NCBI RefSeq assembly: GCF_900102055.1
Contig: NZ_FNBA01000007.1
Coordinates: 1-64,000 of the forward strand
Reading direction: 5' to 3'
Length of the DNA: 64,000 nucleotides
Source of the DNA: Ulvibacter litoralis
Lineage (GTDB): Bacteria > Bacteroidota > Bacteroidia > Flavobacteriales > Flavobacteriaceae
Shown: in pieces, positions 18,736 to 27,667 of the stretch
Position numbering within the stretch: position 1 is the stretch's first letter
Layout of the letters: the number at the start of each line of letters is the position of its first letter
Translations under genes and position numbers: made by a program
Notes under the pieces: generated by a model
Database searches by the model: none
Seen by the model: the letters and a program-made list of their open reading frames with translations, nothing else
What the model was told of the DNA's origin: nothing

Positions 18736-19983
18736 TTACAAAGTATTTAGAGGCTGAGTTGCTATTTTAACGGTAGAAGCATCGTCCGTAATCGCTGTCC
18801 AAACTACAAAGGCAGTATCTTGAATCACTTCCAATTGAGGAAATCCACTAGCACGTTCGGCACTCGTTTTCGAAATAATTTTAGGGGCTCCAACAACTCC
18901 ATTATGTGTCACTTTCACTAGTTTTATAAGCGTAGTATCGTCTACGGTTTCCATCCAACTTACCAAAGCGGCAGTGTTAGAAATCATAGCCACATCGACA
19001 CGCCCCAAGGCAAAACCGTTGTTAATCTGAATCGGCATTCCGAAGGATTCACCATTGTTTTCAGAAAATACCACTTGCACTTTTGGCACGTCATTAACTG
19101 CGGTAAACCATGCTATTGCTAGATTATTATTCAAAGACGAAACGGAAGGTCCATTCACAGGACAGCCTGAAATTTCCCAAACATCGTTTCCTATGGTTTG
19201 CGGCTGTGTCCAAGTCCCATCCACAAATCGAACGATGGAAACATCTCTGATTTCAGTCTCACTTCGATCGCGATACACAACCACCGGACCGTTTTCAGTT
19301 TGCGCTGCCGACGTCTGACAACAATCGCAAATTCGAGCGTCTAATTCGGTGCGCTCTGTGATTGTTCCCTTTGCATCCACAATGGCACTACGAAGCGTCA
19401 TGGCACCACTTCCGTGTTCTGAATGCGCATCGTGACCTCCACCATTCATTGTATTTCGTCCGTCAAGCCAAGTAACAAAAAAGGAAGTATCTCCAGAAGG
19501 GAGCATTGACACAAAACCGTGTTCACTTTTGGTCCCGTCGTTATGAAGTAAAAGATTTTTGTTCCACTTTTTTTCTTCGGAAGGATATACGTTCAATTTT
19601 ATATCGTAGGTATAGGTTCCTTTTGCGGATTTCTGAAGAAAACTCGTTAAGAGGGTTCCGTTATTTTCAGCAATGGCAGGAAAATCGGCCCAGTTTACAA
19701 ACCAATCAGTTCCTGAAATAATGGCTTCGGAAGGAGTCCACGTTCCATTTTTATAGGTTGAATAGAATAAGGTAGTAGTCGTATCCTTTTTTTCAGTCCA
19801 AGAAAGAAATAGGTTGTCATGACTTCTGAAAAGCTTCGGAAGAGAACTATTTCCAGTGACTGGATTTTCTATTACTTCTGAAGCTTCAGTTACATCTGAA
19901 GTTTGAATCGTTTCCTTTTTGGTTTCAGACTTACAAGAAACAACAAGCATTGAAACAATATACAGGATGCTAACGAATCTCAT
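18736..19983 (-). CDS. Lipoprotein with BNR/sialidase-like beta-propeller
   Basis: 415 residues. The lipobox VVSC (Cys17) indicates an outer-membrane or periplasmic lipoprotein. Repeats such as NLFLSWTEKKDTTTTLFYSTYKNGTWTP and VQVVFSENNGESFGMPIQI contain Asp-box-like turns of a propeller. A cysteine cluster (RICDCCQT) and a His-rich segment (GGGHDAHSEHGSG) in the middle could bind metal. The arginine triad of true sialidases is not evident, so the name sialidase would be misleading. It lies 16 bp after rimO. Confidence 0.75.
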   Translation of the reverse strand: MRFVSILYIVSMLVVSCKSETKKETIQTSDVTEASEVIENPVTGNSSLPKLFRSHDNLFLSWTEKKDTTTTLFYSTYKNGTWTPSEAIISGTDWFVNWADFPAIAENNGTLLTSFLQKSAKGTYTYDIKLNVYPSEEKKWNKNLLLHNDGTKSEHGFVSMLPSGDTSFFVTWLDGRNTMNGGGHDAHSEHGSGAMTLRSAIVDAKGTITERTELDARICDCCQTSAAQTENGPVVVYRDRSETEIRDVSIVRFVDGTWTQPQTIGNDVWEISGCPVNGPSVSSLNNNLAIAWFTAVNDVPKVQVVFSENNGESFGMPIQINNGFALGRVDVAMISNTAALVSWMETVDDTTLIKLVKVTHNGVVGAPKIISKTSAERASGFPQLEVIQDTAFVVWTAITDDASTVKIATQPLNTL

Positions 19984-19999
19984 TCCGAAGTACTTAAAA

Positions 20000-21301
20000 T
20001 TATTTTACAACTTCTGCGTATAAATCGAAATCTTCTGCTGCGGTTACTTTTACATTAAAAAATTCACCGGTACGCAAATACCCTTCGTCATTAATAAGCA
20101 CTTCGTTATCTACATCAGGACTATCAAATTCGGTACGTCCTACAAAGTATCCACCTTCTTTACGATCGATGACCACTTTAAATTCTTTCCCGATTTTTTG
20201 TTGATTCAGTTCCCAAGAAATCTGCGATTGAATTTCCATAATCTGATTCGCGCGATCCATTTTTACGTCTTCAGGAACATCATCCTCTAAGTTATACGCG
20301 TGCGTATTTTCCTCGTGAGAATATGTAAAACACCCCAAACGTTCAAAACGCATTTCTTCCACCCAACTTTTAAGCGTTTGGAAATCCTCTTCCGTTTCAC
20401 CTGGATACCCCACAATTAAAGTGGTACGAATGGTCATATCTGGAACGGCTGCACGAAAGTCTTGCAACAATTTTGTAGTCTTAGCTTTTGTTGTTCCACG
20501 ACGCATCGATTTTAAGATGGGATCTGCAATGTGTTGTAATGGAATGTCAATATAATTACAAATCTTCGGCTCATTACGCATAATTTCCAAGACATCCATC
20601 GGGAATCCTGTAGGGAATGCATAATGTAGACGAATCCATTCGATACCTTCAACCTTTACCAAATTTTGAAGCAATTCGCCAAGGTTTCTCTTTTTGTAAA
20701 TATCTAATCCGTAATAGGTAAGGTCTTGCGCAATAAGAATTAATTCTTTCACGCCATTTGCTGCTAATTTTTCAGCTTCCGTTACCAAATCTTCGATGGG
20801 TGTACTTTTATGTTTTCCACGCATAATTGGAATGGCACAGAACGAACACGGACGGTCACAACCTTCAGCAATTTTAAGATAGGCGTAATTTTTAGGAGTT
20901 GTTGTTAAACGTTCTCCTATTAATTCGTGTTTGTAATCGGCTCCTAGTGCTTTCAACAAGCCTGGCAATTCGGTCGTACCAAAATACTGATCGACACTTG
21001 GAATTTCTTTTTGAAGATCTGGCTTGTATCTTTCAGAAAGACAACCCGTAACAAATACTTTATCTACAATACCTTCTTCTTTTTTCTGAACGTACTCTAA
21101 AATAGTGTTTACACTTTCCTCCTTTGCATTGGCAATAAAACCGCAAGTATTAATCACCACGATATTACCTTCCTCTTCGTGAACCACTTCCTTATTGTTG
21201 GCGCGTAGCTGCCCCATCAACACTTCACTATCGTATACATTCTTGGAACAACCAAGTGTAACTACATTAATCTTATTCTTTTTTAGTGTCTTTGTACGCA
21301 T
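20000..21301 (-). CDS. rimO: Ribosomal protein S12 (Asp89) methylthiotransferase
   Basis: 433 residues, normal for the family. The three cysteines of the N-terminal UPF0004 domain are visible (VVTLGCSKN, VINTCGF, VTGCLSE). The radical-SAM cluster motif is CDRPCSFC near residue 148, and the C-terminal TRAM domain ends DLYAEVVK. It adds a methylthio group to an aspartate of ribosomal protein S12. A -7 box lies about 100 bp upstream. Confidence 0.96.
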   Translation of the reverse strand: MRTKTLKKNKINVVTLGCSKNVYDSEVLMGQLRANNKEVVHEEEGNIVVINTCGFIANAKEESVNTILEYVQKKEEGIVDKVFVTGCLSERYKPDLQKEIPSVDQYFGTTELPGLLKALGADYKHELIGERLTTTPKNYAYLKIAEGCDRPCSFCAIPIMRGKHKSTPIEDLVTEAEKLAANGVKELILIAQDLTYYGLDIYKKRNLGELLQNLVKVEGIEWIRLHYAFPTGFPMDVLEIMRNEPKICNYIDIPLQHIADPILKSMRRGTTKAKTTKLLQDFRAAVPDMTIRTTLIVGYPGETEEDFQTLKSWVEEMRFERLGCFTYSHEENTHAYNLEDDVPEDVKMDRANQIMEIQSQISWELNQQKIGKEFKVVIDRKEGGYFVGRTEFDSPDVDNEVLINDEGYLRTGEFFNVKVTAAEDFDLYAEVVK

Positions 21302-21399
21302 ATTTTTTTAAGTAGTAAGGAGTAAGTATTTAAGAGACAGAGTAACAACTCTGAATTCTCGCTCGTTTATCGATTCATTTAGATAAAAAAGAAAGCGTG

Positions 21400-21407
21400 C
21401 AAAGATA
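21400..21407 (-). promoter_or_regulatory. -7 box of the rimO promoter
   Basis: TATCTTTG on the minus strand matches TAnnTTTG, about 100 bp upstream of the rimO start. Confidence 0.5.
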
Positions 21408-21566
21408 CTGCTTATTACTAAGAATACAAGGTGTTTCTACAGCTTCATTTCCGCATGTATTTACATCTAACCAGAAACGTATGAACGCATTGTCTTGGTA
21501 TTGATTTCTTGTTTTGGCTTTTTAAATAGTTTGGGTTTGTATAACTTTACTTTCTTAAAAAAAACA

Positions 21567-23471
21567 ATGATGAAAACACACATTTTATTATTTCTAACCT
21601 TTATATGTGCTCCTTTTATGCAAGCTCAAAATGTTATGACTCCCGAACTTTTATGGCAAGTTAAAAAAGTGAGTCCGCTCGGGATTTCTAACGATGGACA
21701 AAGCCTAATTTATAAAGTTTCTACTCCGAACATGGAAACCAATGGTTTTGACTCTACTTTTTACAAAATGCCTGTCGGCGGTGGTGAAGCTACATTATTA
21801 GAAAGTGCTGAAGGAATGGTTCCAGACAAAAACCTATCTCCAAATTACGGATACCAACTTCTACACAAACCTGTCGCTGTTTCTAAGATTACAGGAAAAG
21901 ACATGTACTCTGATCTTCCTGAATCTGACGCCTATGTTTTTACTTCATTAGATTATAGACATTGGGATACCTGGAATAACGGATCATACAATCACGTGTT
22001 CTACAAAAACATGAAAACAGGTGAAGACACCGACATCATGCCCAACGAACCTTTTTATTCGCCTCAAGCTCCTTTTGGTGGTGATGAAGATTATATCTGG
22101 TCGCCAGATGGCACTGAAATCTACTATGTAAGTAAAAAAGTTGCGGGTACCGAATATGCTGTTAGTACCAATACCGACATTTATAAATACAACTTACAAG
22201 ACAAAACTACGGTTAACATTACTCCTGACAACAAAGGATACGACACACAACCTGCTTTTTCTAAAGACGGAACATTGGCTTGGTTGCAAATGAAAACACC
22301 CGGCTACGAAGCTGATAAAAACGACATTATTGTTTTAAATAATGGCGTTCAAATGAACCTCACTGCACGATGGAATGGAACTGTAAACGGTTTTACATGG
22401 GCTAAGAACAGCAAAGACATTTACTTTACCGCACCTGTTGACGGAACGATTCAGTTATTTAGTGTGGATTATCCTGGAAGAACTAGAAAAATGCCTGTAG
22501 TGCAACAACTTTCAGAAGGACAATTTAATGTAACTGGAATAGTAGCTGAACTTGATAAATCGCTTATTGTGACTAGAACCGATATGAATCATGCTACGGA
22601 ATTATTTTCGTTCGATTTAAAGTCTAAAAAGTTCACACAACTTACACATGTGAATGATGCTTTTTACAGCAAACTTGACCTTCCGAAGGTGGAGAAAAGA
22701 TACGTAACTACGAAAGACAATCAGAAAATGTTGGTATGGGTGATACTTCCTCCAAATTTTGATGCTACAAAAAAATACCCAACATTGTTATATGCACAAG
22801 GAGGTCCACAATCTGCCTTGACACAATTTTATTCGTTCCGATGGAATTTTCAGCTAATGGCTTCACAAGGCTACATTATTGTAGCGCCCAATAGAAGAGG
22901 AATGCCTGGACACGGTGTTGAATGGAATGCTGCCATTAGTGGTGATTGGGGAGGAAAAGCCATGCAAGATTACCTAGACGCCATTGACGACGTTGCTAAA
23001 GAATCGTATGTAGACAATGATCGTATTGGTGCAGTTGGTGCTAGTTTTGGTGGTTATTCAGTATTCTATCTTGCAGGACACCACAATGGTCGTTTTAAAA
23101 GTTTTATTGCACACGACGGTATTTTCGATATGCGTAGTATGTACGGAACTACCGAAGAAGTATTTTTTGTAAACCATGATATGGGCGGTGCGTATTGGGA
23201 CAAAAACAATGCAACGGCTCAAAAAGCGTACAATGAATTTAATCCAATTAACTATGTAGATAAATGGGACACTCCTATTTTAATTGTACAAGGTGGAAAA
23301 GATTATCGCGTACCTATTGAACAAGGTTTGGAAGCATTTCAAGCGGCACAATTACGCGGAATTAAAAGCAAACTATTGTATTTCCCAGAAGAAAACCATT
23401 GGGTCCTTAAACCACAAAATGCATTGGTTTGGCAACGTCAGTTTTACGATTGGTTGAAAGAGACGCTATAA
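21567..23471 (+). CDS. S9-family serine peptidase (DPP4/acylaminoacyl-peptidase-like)
   Basis: 634 residues from the ATG at 21567, which is followed at once by a clear signal peptide (MMKTHILLFLTFICAPFMQAQ). The longer ORF from 21495 would place a TAACTTTA promoter-like box (21542) within the gene. An N-terminal beta-propeller is followed by an alpha/beta hydrolase with catalytic Ser493 (GASFGGYS), Asp579 (GGKDYRV) and His611 (EENHWV). It releases peptides in the periplasm. Monocistronic with a strong terminator. Confidence 0.92.
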   Translation: MMKTHILLFLTFICAPFMQAQNVMTPELLWQVKKVSPLGISNDGQSLIYKVSTPNMETNGFDSTFYKMPVGGGEATLLESAEGMVPDKNLSPNYGYQLLHKPVAVSKITGKDMYSDLPESDAYVFTSLDYRHWDTWNNGSYNHVFYKNMKTGEDTDIMPNEPFYSPQAPFGGDEDYIWSPDGTEIYYVSKKVAGTEYAVSTNTDIYKYNLQDKTTVNITPDNKGYDTQPAFSKDGTLAWLQMKTPGYEADKNDIIVLNNGVQMNLTARWNGTVNGFTWAKNSKDIYFTAPVDGTIQLFSVDYPGRTRKMPVVQQLSEGQFNVTGIVAELDKSLIVTRTDMNHATELFSFDLKSKKFTQLTHVNDAFYSKLDLPKVEKRYVTTKDNQKMLVWVILPPNFDATKKYPTLLYAQGGPQSALTQFYSFRWNFQLMASQGYIIVAPNRRGMPGHGVEWNAAISGDWGGKAMQDYLDAIDDVAKESYVDNDRIGAVGASFGGYSVFYLAGHHNGRFKSFIAHDGIFDMRSMYGTTEEVFFVNHDMGGAYWDKNNATAQKAYNEFNPINYVDKWDTPILIVQGGKDYRVPIEQGLEAFQAAQLRGIKSKLLYFPEENHWVLKPQNALVWQRQFYDWLKETL

Positions 23472-23497
23472 GTCAATAGTTATTGCTACAAACAAAA

Positions 23498-23546
23498 AAG
23501 CCGCAATAAAATCTAAAACAACTAGATTTTATTGCGGCTTTTTTTT
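23498..23546 (+). terminator. Terminator between the S9 peptidase gene and ftsY
   Basis: An 18-bp stem (AAGCCGCAATAAAATCTA with its complement) around an 8-nt loop is followed by eight T. It lies between convergent genes and may also serve ftsY on the other strand. Confidence 0.92.
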
Positions 23547-23589
23547 ATGAAACTTAAGCTTCTCAAAAGAGAAGCGTATCATTCTAATA

Positions 23590-24543
23590 TTACTTAAAGA
23601 AACTATCTACAAACTCAAACTTGTTGAATACTTGTAAATCTTCTATTCCCTCTCCTACTCCGATGTATTTCACAGGAATTTGAAACTGATCACTAATTCC
23701 AATTACCACTCCACCTTTGGCTGTACCGTCTAGCTTTGTAACGGCTAATGAAGTTACTTCGGTCGCCGCTGTAAATTGTTTTGCTTGTTCAAATGCATTT
23801 TGTCCTGTAGAGCCATCTAATACAAGAAGTACTTCGTGAGGTGCGTTTGGTATAACTTTTTGCATGACGCGTTTTACTTTCGTAAGCTCATTCATTAAGT
23901 TTATCTTATTGTGTAAACGTCCTGCAGTGTCGATAATTACAACATCGGCATTTTGTTTCACAGCACTTTCTAAGGTGTCGAAGGCGACACTGGCGGGATC
24001 ACTCCCCATATTTTGGCGCACAATAGGAACCCCTGTTCGATCTGCCCAAATTTGAAGCTGATCGATTGCGGCAGCACGGAAGGTATCTCCTGCCCCTAGA
24101 ATTACATTTTTACCGGCACTTTTAAATTGATGTGCCAGCTTCCCTATAGTTGTTGTTTTTCCTACTCCATTTACTCCAACCACCATAATTACATACGGGT
24201 CGTCTTGCTTTGGAATTTCAAACTCGGTCGCATTTCCTGAATTAGTTTCACTAAGAAGACCTGCTATTTCTTCACGTAAAATTTTATTAAGCTCATCGGT
24301 TCCTAAATACTTGTCTTTAGAAACGCGCTCTTCGATACGGGTAATAATTTTAAGAGTCGTTGTTACCCCAACATCACTAGAAACTAATACTTCTTCAAGG
24401 TTGTCAAGAACAGCATCATCAACCTTACTTTTCCCTGCAACGGCTTTCCCTAGTTTGTCTAGAAAAGAACTTTTAGATTTCTCTAATCCTTTGTCTAAGG
24501 TTTCTTTTTTTTCTTTTGAAAATATCTTTTTAAAAAAACTCAT
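23590..24543 (-). CDS. ftsY: Signal recognition particle receptor FtsY
   Basis: 317 residues, lacking the long acidic A domain of E. coli FtsY. The NG domain is complete: G1 GVNGVGKTTTIGKLA, G2/insert DTFRAAAIDQL, G3 DTAGRLHNKINLM, G4 TKLDGTAKGG, and closing GVGEGIEDLQVF. GTPase partner of Ffh in co-translational targeting. It has its own promoter at 24681 with a ~130-nt leader that contains the structured element at 24574. Confidence 0.97.
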   Translation of the reverse strand: MSFFKKIFSKEKKETLDKGLEKSKSSFLDKLGKAVAGKSKVDDAVLDNLEEVLVSSDVGVTTTLKIITRIEERVSKDKYLGTDELNKILREEIAGLLSETNSGNATEFEIPKQDDPYVIMVVGVNGVGKTTTIGKLAHQFKSAGKNVILGAGDTFRAAAIDQLQIWADRTGVPIVRQNMGSDPASVAFDTLESAVKQNADVVIIDTAGRLHNKINLMNELTKVKRVMQKVIPNAPHEVLLVLDGSTGQNAFEQAKQFTAATEVTSLAVTKLDGTAKGGVVIGISDQFQIPVKYIGVGEGIEDLQVFNKFEFVDSFFK

Positions 24544-24573
24544 GTTCTGGTTATAGGTTTGTTGTTATCGTTT

Positions 24574-24650
24574 GCGTGAGGGATTGCGTACGCTACCGTG
24601 TAGCGACAAAAGCCCGACTCTCCGGAGCGTTAGCGAAGGAGAGGCACGCC
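24574..24650 (+). ncRNA. Structured intergenic element, flavobacterial repeat/RNA-like (copy 2)
   Basis: The closing stem GCGTG/CACGC encloses two hairpins, CGCTAC-CGT-GTAGCG and CTCTCC ... GGAGAG, giving a three-way-junction-like fold. It is much richer in GC than its surroundings. The layout matches the element at 15758. It sits in the ftsY leader on the opposite strand, where its complement would fold equally. Confidence 0.55.
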
Positions 24651-24680
24651 CACAGAAATATTATTTCTGCAGATTTCCAA

Positions 24681-24688
24681 CAAAGATA
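24681..24688 (-). promoter_or_regulatory. -7 box of the ftsY promoter
   Basis: TATCTTTG on the minus strand matches TAnnTTTG. It lies between the terminator of the ribosomal-protein unit and the structured element, so ftsY is transcribed separately. Confidence 0.6.
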
Positions 24689-24697
24689 CAAATAGAA

Positions 24698-24725
24698 AAA
24701 GCCACTTTTAAAAAAAAGTGGCTTT
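24698..24725 (-). terminator. Terminator of the rpmB-rpmG-DUF4295 unit
   Basis: Stem AAAGCCACTTTT with AAAAGTGGCTTT is followed by a T-rich tract on the minus strand, 22 bp after the DUF4295 stop. Confidence 0.85.
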
Positions 24726-24746
24726 ACTTATATGGTATTGTGTTGA

Positions 24747-24899
24747 TTATTTTTTACTTAACCAATCACTAACTAATTCTGGAGACATAATAGACTCCGT
24801 AAATGTGTATGCTCCTGTCTTAGGCGATTTAACCATTTTTATAGCTTTGGTTAAACGCTTAGATCCTGTTTGTAACGATGCTACCGATTTCTTTGCCAT
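24747..24899 (-). CDS. DUF4295 family small basic protein (50 aa)
   Basis: The protein begins MAKKSVASLQTGSKRLTKAI and contains VKSPKTGAYTFTES. This matches the short DUF4295 family, which in Flavobacteriia regularly follows rpmG. It is basic and probably ribosome-associated, by context only. It starts 8 bp after the rpmG stop and ends just before the shared terminator. Confidence 0.9.
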   Translation of the reverse strand: MAKKSVASLQTGSKRLTKAIKMVKSPKTGAYTFTESIMSPELVSDWLSKK

Positions 24900-24907
24900 G
24901 ACTCAAA

Positions 24908-25090
24908 TTATTTAATTTCTTTATGAACAGTCATTTTCTTAAGAATAGAGTTGAATTTCTTCAATTCCATTCTGTCTGGAGTGTTCTTTTTGTTTTTAGT
25001 AGTAATGTAACGAGATGTTCCAGGTTTCCCTGAATCTTTGTGCTCTGTACATTCTAATATTACCTGTACTCTGTTTCCTTTTCTAGCCAT
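24908..25090 (-). CDS. rpmG: 50S ribosomal protein L33
   Basis: 60 residues with the L33 signature [12 protein letters not shown] ... [22 protein letters not shown]. Only one of the usual zinc-binding cysteines remains, so this is a zinc-independent (C-minus) form. Middle gene of the rpmB-rpmG-DUF4295 unit. Confidence 0.96.
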   Translation of the reverse strand: MARKGNRVQVILECTEHKDSGKPGTSRYITTKNKKNTPDRMELKKFNSILKKMTVHKEIK

Positions 25091-25117
25091 TGTAATAGAC
25101 TTTATGAATTATTGCTG

Positions 25118-25357
25118 TTATTTAGTAAGAAAGCCGTTTGCACGCGCTTCTTTAATAACGGCAGAAATACCTTTTTTGTTAATTGTTTTTAATACTGAAG
25201 TTGACACACGTAGTGTAATCCACTTATCCTCTTCTGGGATGTAAAAACGTTTTTTAGCAAGATTTACATTAAACTTGCGTTTAGTTTTATTCATGGCATG
25301 AGAAACATTATTCCCTACCATTGCTCTTTTGCCCGTAAGCTCACAAACTCTCGACAT
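25118..25357 (-). CDS. rpmB: 50S ribosomal protein L28
   Basis: 79 residues: MSRVCELTGKRAMVGNNVSHAMNKTKRKF, then LRVSTSVLKTINKKG, as in L28. First gene of the unit. A -7 box lies 38 bp upstream. Confidence 0.97.
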   Translation of the reverse strand: MSRVCELTGKRAMVGNNVSHAMNKTKRKFNVNLAKKRFYIPEEDKWITLRVSTSVLKTINKKGISAVIKEARANGFLTK

Positions 25358-25394
25358 TCGTTAAAATATTTTATTGTTATTTTAAAACAGGGTG

Positions 25395-25402
25395 CAAATT
25401 TA
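25395..25402 (-). promoter_or_regulatory. -7 box of the rpmB operon promoter
   Basis: TAAATTTG on the minus strand matches TAnnTTTG and gives a leader of about 30 nt. Confidence 0.6.
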
Positions 25403-25435
25403 AGTAATTTAATCGTTTCGCGCAACAAAAGGAAT

Positions 25436-26683
25436 CTAGTTTTTTAAAATTTCTTTTAAAAGCATCTCTAAAGCCTTGTTAACCGCCTTCGTTATGACTC
25501 TTTCGCGAGCTGTCCCAAAGCTAAATTTTTCTGAAATTATTCCTTTTGGAGTTGCAATTGCGATACAAACTGTCCCCACCTCATCAATTCCATCACCTTT
25601 TGTGGGCCCTGCAATTCCGGTTGTAGCTATCGCATAATCGGAATTAAAAATTTTAGTAGCCTGTAATGCCATTGCTTCGGAAACAGGAATACTCACCACA
25701 TTGTGTTTTTTTATAAGTTCGGCATCTACACCTAGTATGGTTGTTTTTAACACGGTATGGTACGGAATAACTCCTCCGTTAAAATAGGCTGAAGCTCCCG
25801 CATGCTCTGTAAACAAGCTTGCAATAGCACCTCCTGTACAACTTTCGGCCACACCAAGGGTTTTCCCCTTTTCTACCAATAAAGTTCCTATACGTTGTTC
25901 AATGCTTGTTTCATCTTCATACCCAATTGCAATATCTTCCAATAAGGCGTGTACAAGATCCATTTGCTTATTTACACTTTGCAGCAATACTTTTTCATTC
26001 GTTCCTTTGGAAGACAAACGCAAACGAACTTTTCCAAAAGAAGGCAAATAGGCAAGTTTAATTTCGGGAGGCAATGCATTTTCCCACGCCTCTATTCGCT
26101 TCGCGACCTCACTCTCACCCATTCCATAAGTGAGGAGTGTTTTATGATAAATGAACGGACGTTCAAATTTTTTAAGTACCCTCGGAAACACTTCATCGAT
26201 GAGCAATTGTTTCATTTCGTAAGGCACACCAGGCATTGACACAAAAACAGTGTTTTCTTTTTCTAGCCAAATACCAGGAGCTGTTCCTTGTTGGTTTGGA
26301 AGTACAATTGCTTTTGAAGGTACTAAGGCCTGCAATAAATTTGCAGGCAATGGCTCTCTTCCCAAGCGGTCTATAAAAAGGGATTTTACATGCGCTAGCA
26401 CGTTTGCGTTTTCAACTAAAGTATCGTCAAAAAATTCACACAAAGTATGTTTAGTGATGTCGTCTTTTGTAGGACCTAATCCGCCCGTTATCAATACCAA
26501 ATCGGCATTCTCTTGCGCATTTTGAAGCGCTTTTAAGATATGCTCTCTATCGTCTTGTACGGACGTAATTTGATACACTTGAACTCCAATTTTATTGAGT
26601 TCTTTAGACATGAAAGCCGAATTTGTATCAACAATCTGACCGATCAATATTTCATCACCAATCGTGATTATTTCTGCAAGCAT
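25436..26683 (-). CDS. cinA: CinA-like protein (nicotinamide-nucleotide amidase)
   Basis: 415 residues. The N-terminal MoCF-like domain (AEIITIGDEILIGQIVDTNSAFMSKEL, TGGLGPTKDDITKHTL) acts as pyrophosphatase in the family. The C-terminal PncC domain (GVAESCTGGAIASLFTEHAGAS, TTGIAGPTKGD) deamidates NMN for NAD recycling. The start codon directly abuts the stop of the Hpt gene, so both belong to the minus-strand run 28441-25436. Confidence 0.95.
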   Translation of the reverse strand: MLAEIITIGDEILIGQIVDTNSAFMSKELNKIGVQVYQITSVQDDREHILKALQNAQENADLVLITGGLGPTKDDITKHTLCEFFDDTLVENANVLAHVKSLFIDRLGREPLPANLLQALVPSKAIVLPNQQGTAPGIWLEKENTVFVSMPGVPYEMKQLLIDEVFPRVLKKFERPFIYHKTLLTYGMGESEVAKRIEAWENALPPEIKLAYLPSFGKVRLRLSSKGTNEKVLLQSVNKQMDLVHALLEDIAIGYEDETSIEQRIGTLLVEKGKTLGVAESCTGGAIASLFTEHAGASAYFNGGVIPYHTVLKTTILGVDAELIKKHNVVSIPVSEAMALQATKIFNSDYAIATTGIAGPTKGDGIDEVGTVCIAIATPKGIISEKFSFGTARERVITKAVNKALEMLLKEILKN

Positions 26684-27025
26684 CTATAAATTAAAATCTG
26701 ATTTAAGCTCAGCGAAAACGTGGTGTAATGTTGTGCTAATTGTTTCGATATGCTCTGCAATAACAGCTTTACTCTTAGAGGTTCTTGTCCAAGATTCTAC
26801 TGTAGTAATTTCCTTTTGCAAATCAATTCCAAACATCTCAAGGTTGGGTTTCATTTTATGCGCAAATTGATACGCTAATTCTTTATTATCGTTCCCAACA
26901 GCTTCTTCCATAGCGCTTAAGTCTGGCGGAATCTCCTCTAAAAACGTTTGGGCTACTACAACCATAAAATCTGCTTCGCCACCAGCAATTTCACGTAGGC
27001 TATCTATAGAATAATGTTTACTCAT
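26684..27025 (-). CDS. Histidine phosphotransfer (Hpt) domain protein
   Basis: 113 residues, a single Hpt four-helix bundle. The phospho-accepting His is H56 in YQFAHKMKPNLEMFGI. Hpt proteins relay phosphate between a hybrid kinase and a response regulator. No kinase or regulator gene is near, so it is an orphan relay. It is packed with no spacer between the FAH-family gene and cinA. Confidence 0.85.
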   Translation of the reverse strand: MSKHYSIDSLREIAGGEADFMVVVAQTFLEEIPPDLSAMEEAVGNDNKELAYQFAHKMKPNLEMFGIDLQKEITTVESWTRTSKSKAVIAEHIETISTTLHHVFAELKSDFNL

Positions 27026-27637
27026 TTATTTAACTTTTATGGAAAATATTTCTTTGTCTTCAATATATCCCGTTAAGGTATCATTGGGGTTTACTTTTGC
27101 AACTCCTGCTGGAGTGCCTGTAAATATAATATCTCCAATCTTTAAAGTAAAATATTTTGAAATATATTCGATTAACGAATCAATCTTCCACAGCATTAAT
27201 GCTGTATTTCCTTTTTGCACGACTTCTCCGTTCTTTTTTAAACTAAAATCAATACTGTCTACACTAGCAAACGTTTCTTTTGGCAAAAAAGTACCTACAA
27301 CTGCTGCACCATCAAATCCTTTGGCTTTTTCCCAAGGCAATCCCTTTTCTTTTAATTCCTTTTGAAGGTCACGCGCCGTAAAATCTATACCAAGTCCGAT
27401 TTCATCATAATACTTGTGTGCAAACTTACGATCGATGTGTTTTCCTATCTTTTTAATCTTAACCAAAATTTCTACCTCGTGATGCACATCATTAGAAAAA
27501 TCAGGAATAAAAAAAGGTTGCTTTTTTAGGACTACCGAGGTATCTGGCTTCAAAAAAAGGATTGGATGCTCTGGCCTTTCATTCTCTAGCTCCTCGATAT
27601 GAGCTGTGTAATTACGTCCTACACAAATTATTTTCAT
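27026..27637 (-). CDS. Fumarylacetoacetate hydrolase (FAH) family protein
   Basis: 203 residues, the short FAHD1-like form. Visible motifs are IICVGRNYTAHIEEL, the metal site HHEVEILVKI, and DIIFTGTPAGVAKVN. Relatives act as acylpyruvase or oxaloacetate decarboxylase; the substrate here is uncertain. It lies between the exonuclease and Hpt genes in one run. Confidence 0.88.
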   Translation of the reverse strand: MKIICVGRNYTAHIEELENERPEHPILFLKPDTSVVLKKQPFFIPDFSNDVHHEVEILVKIKKIGKHIDRKFAHKYYDEIGLGIDFTARDLQKELKEKGLPWEKAKGFDGAAVVGTFLPKETFASVDSIDFSLKKNGEVVQKGNTALMLWKIDSLIEYISKYFTLKIGDIIFTGTPAGVAKVNPNDTLTGYIEDKEIFSIKVK

Positions 27638-27667
27638 AGTTTATAATATTTAGAAGCAACAAGACTT

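Noticed and set aside
18736-19983. True exo-alpha-sialidase
   Set aside because: Asp-box-like turns are present, but the arginine triad and catalytic Tyr/Glu arrangement cannot be recognised.
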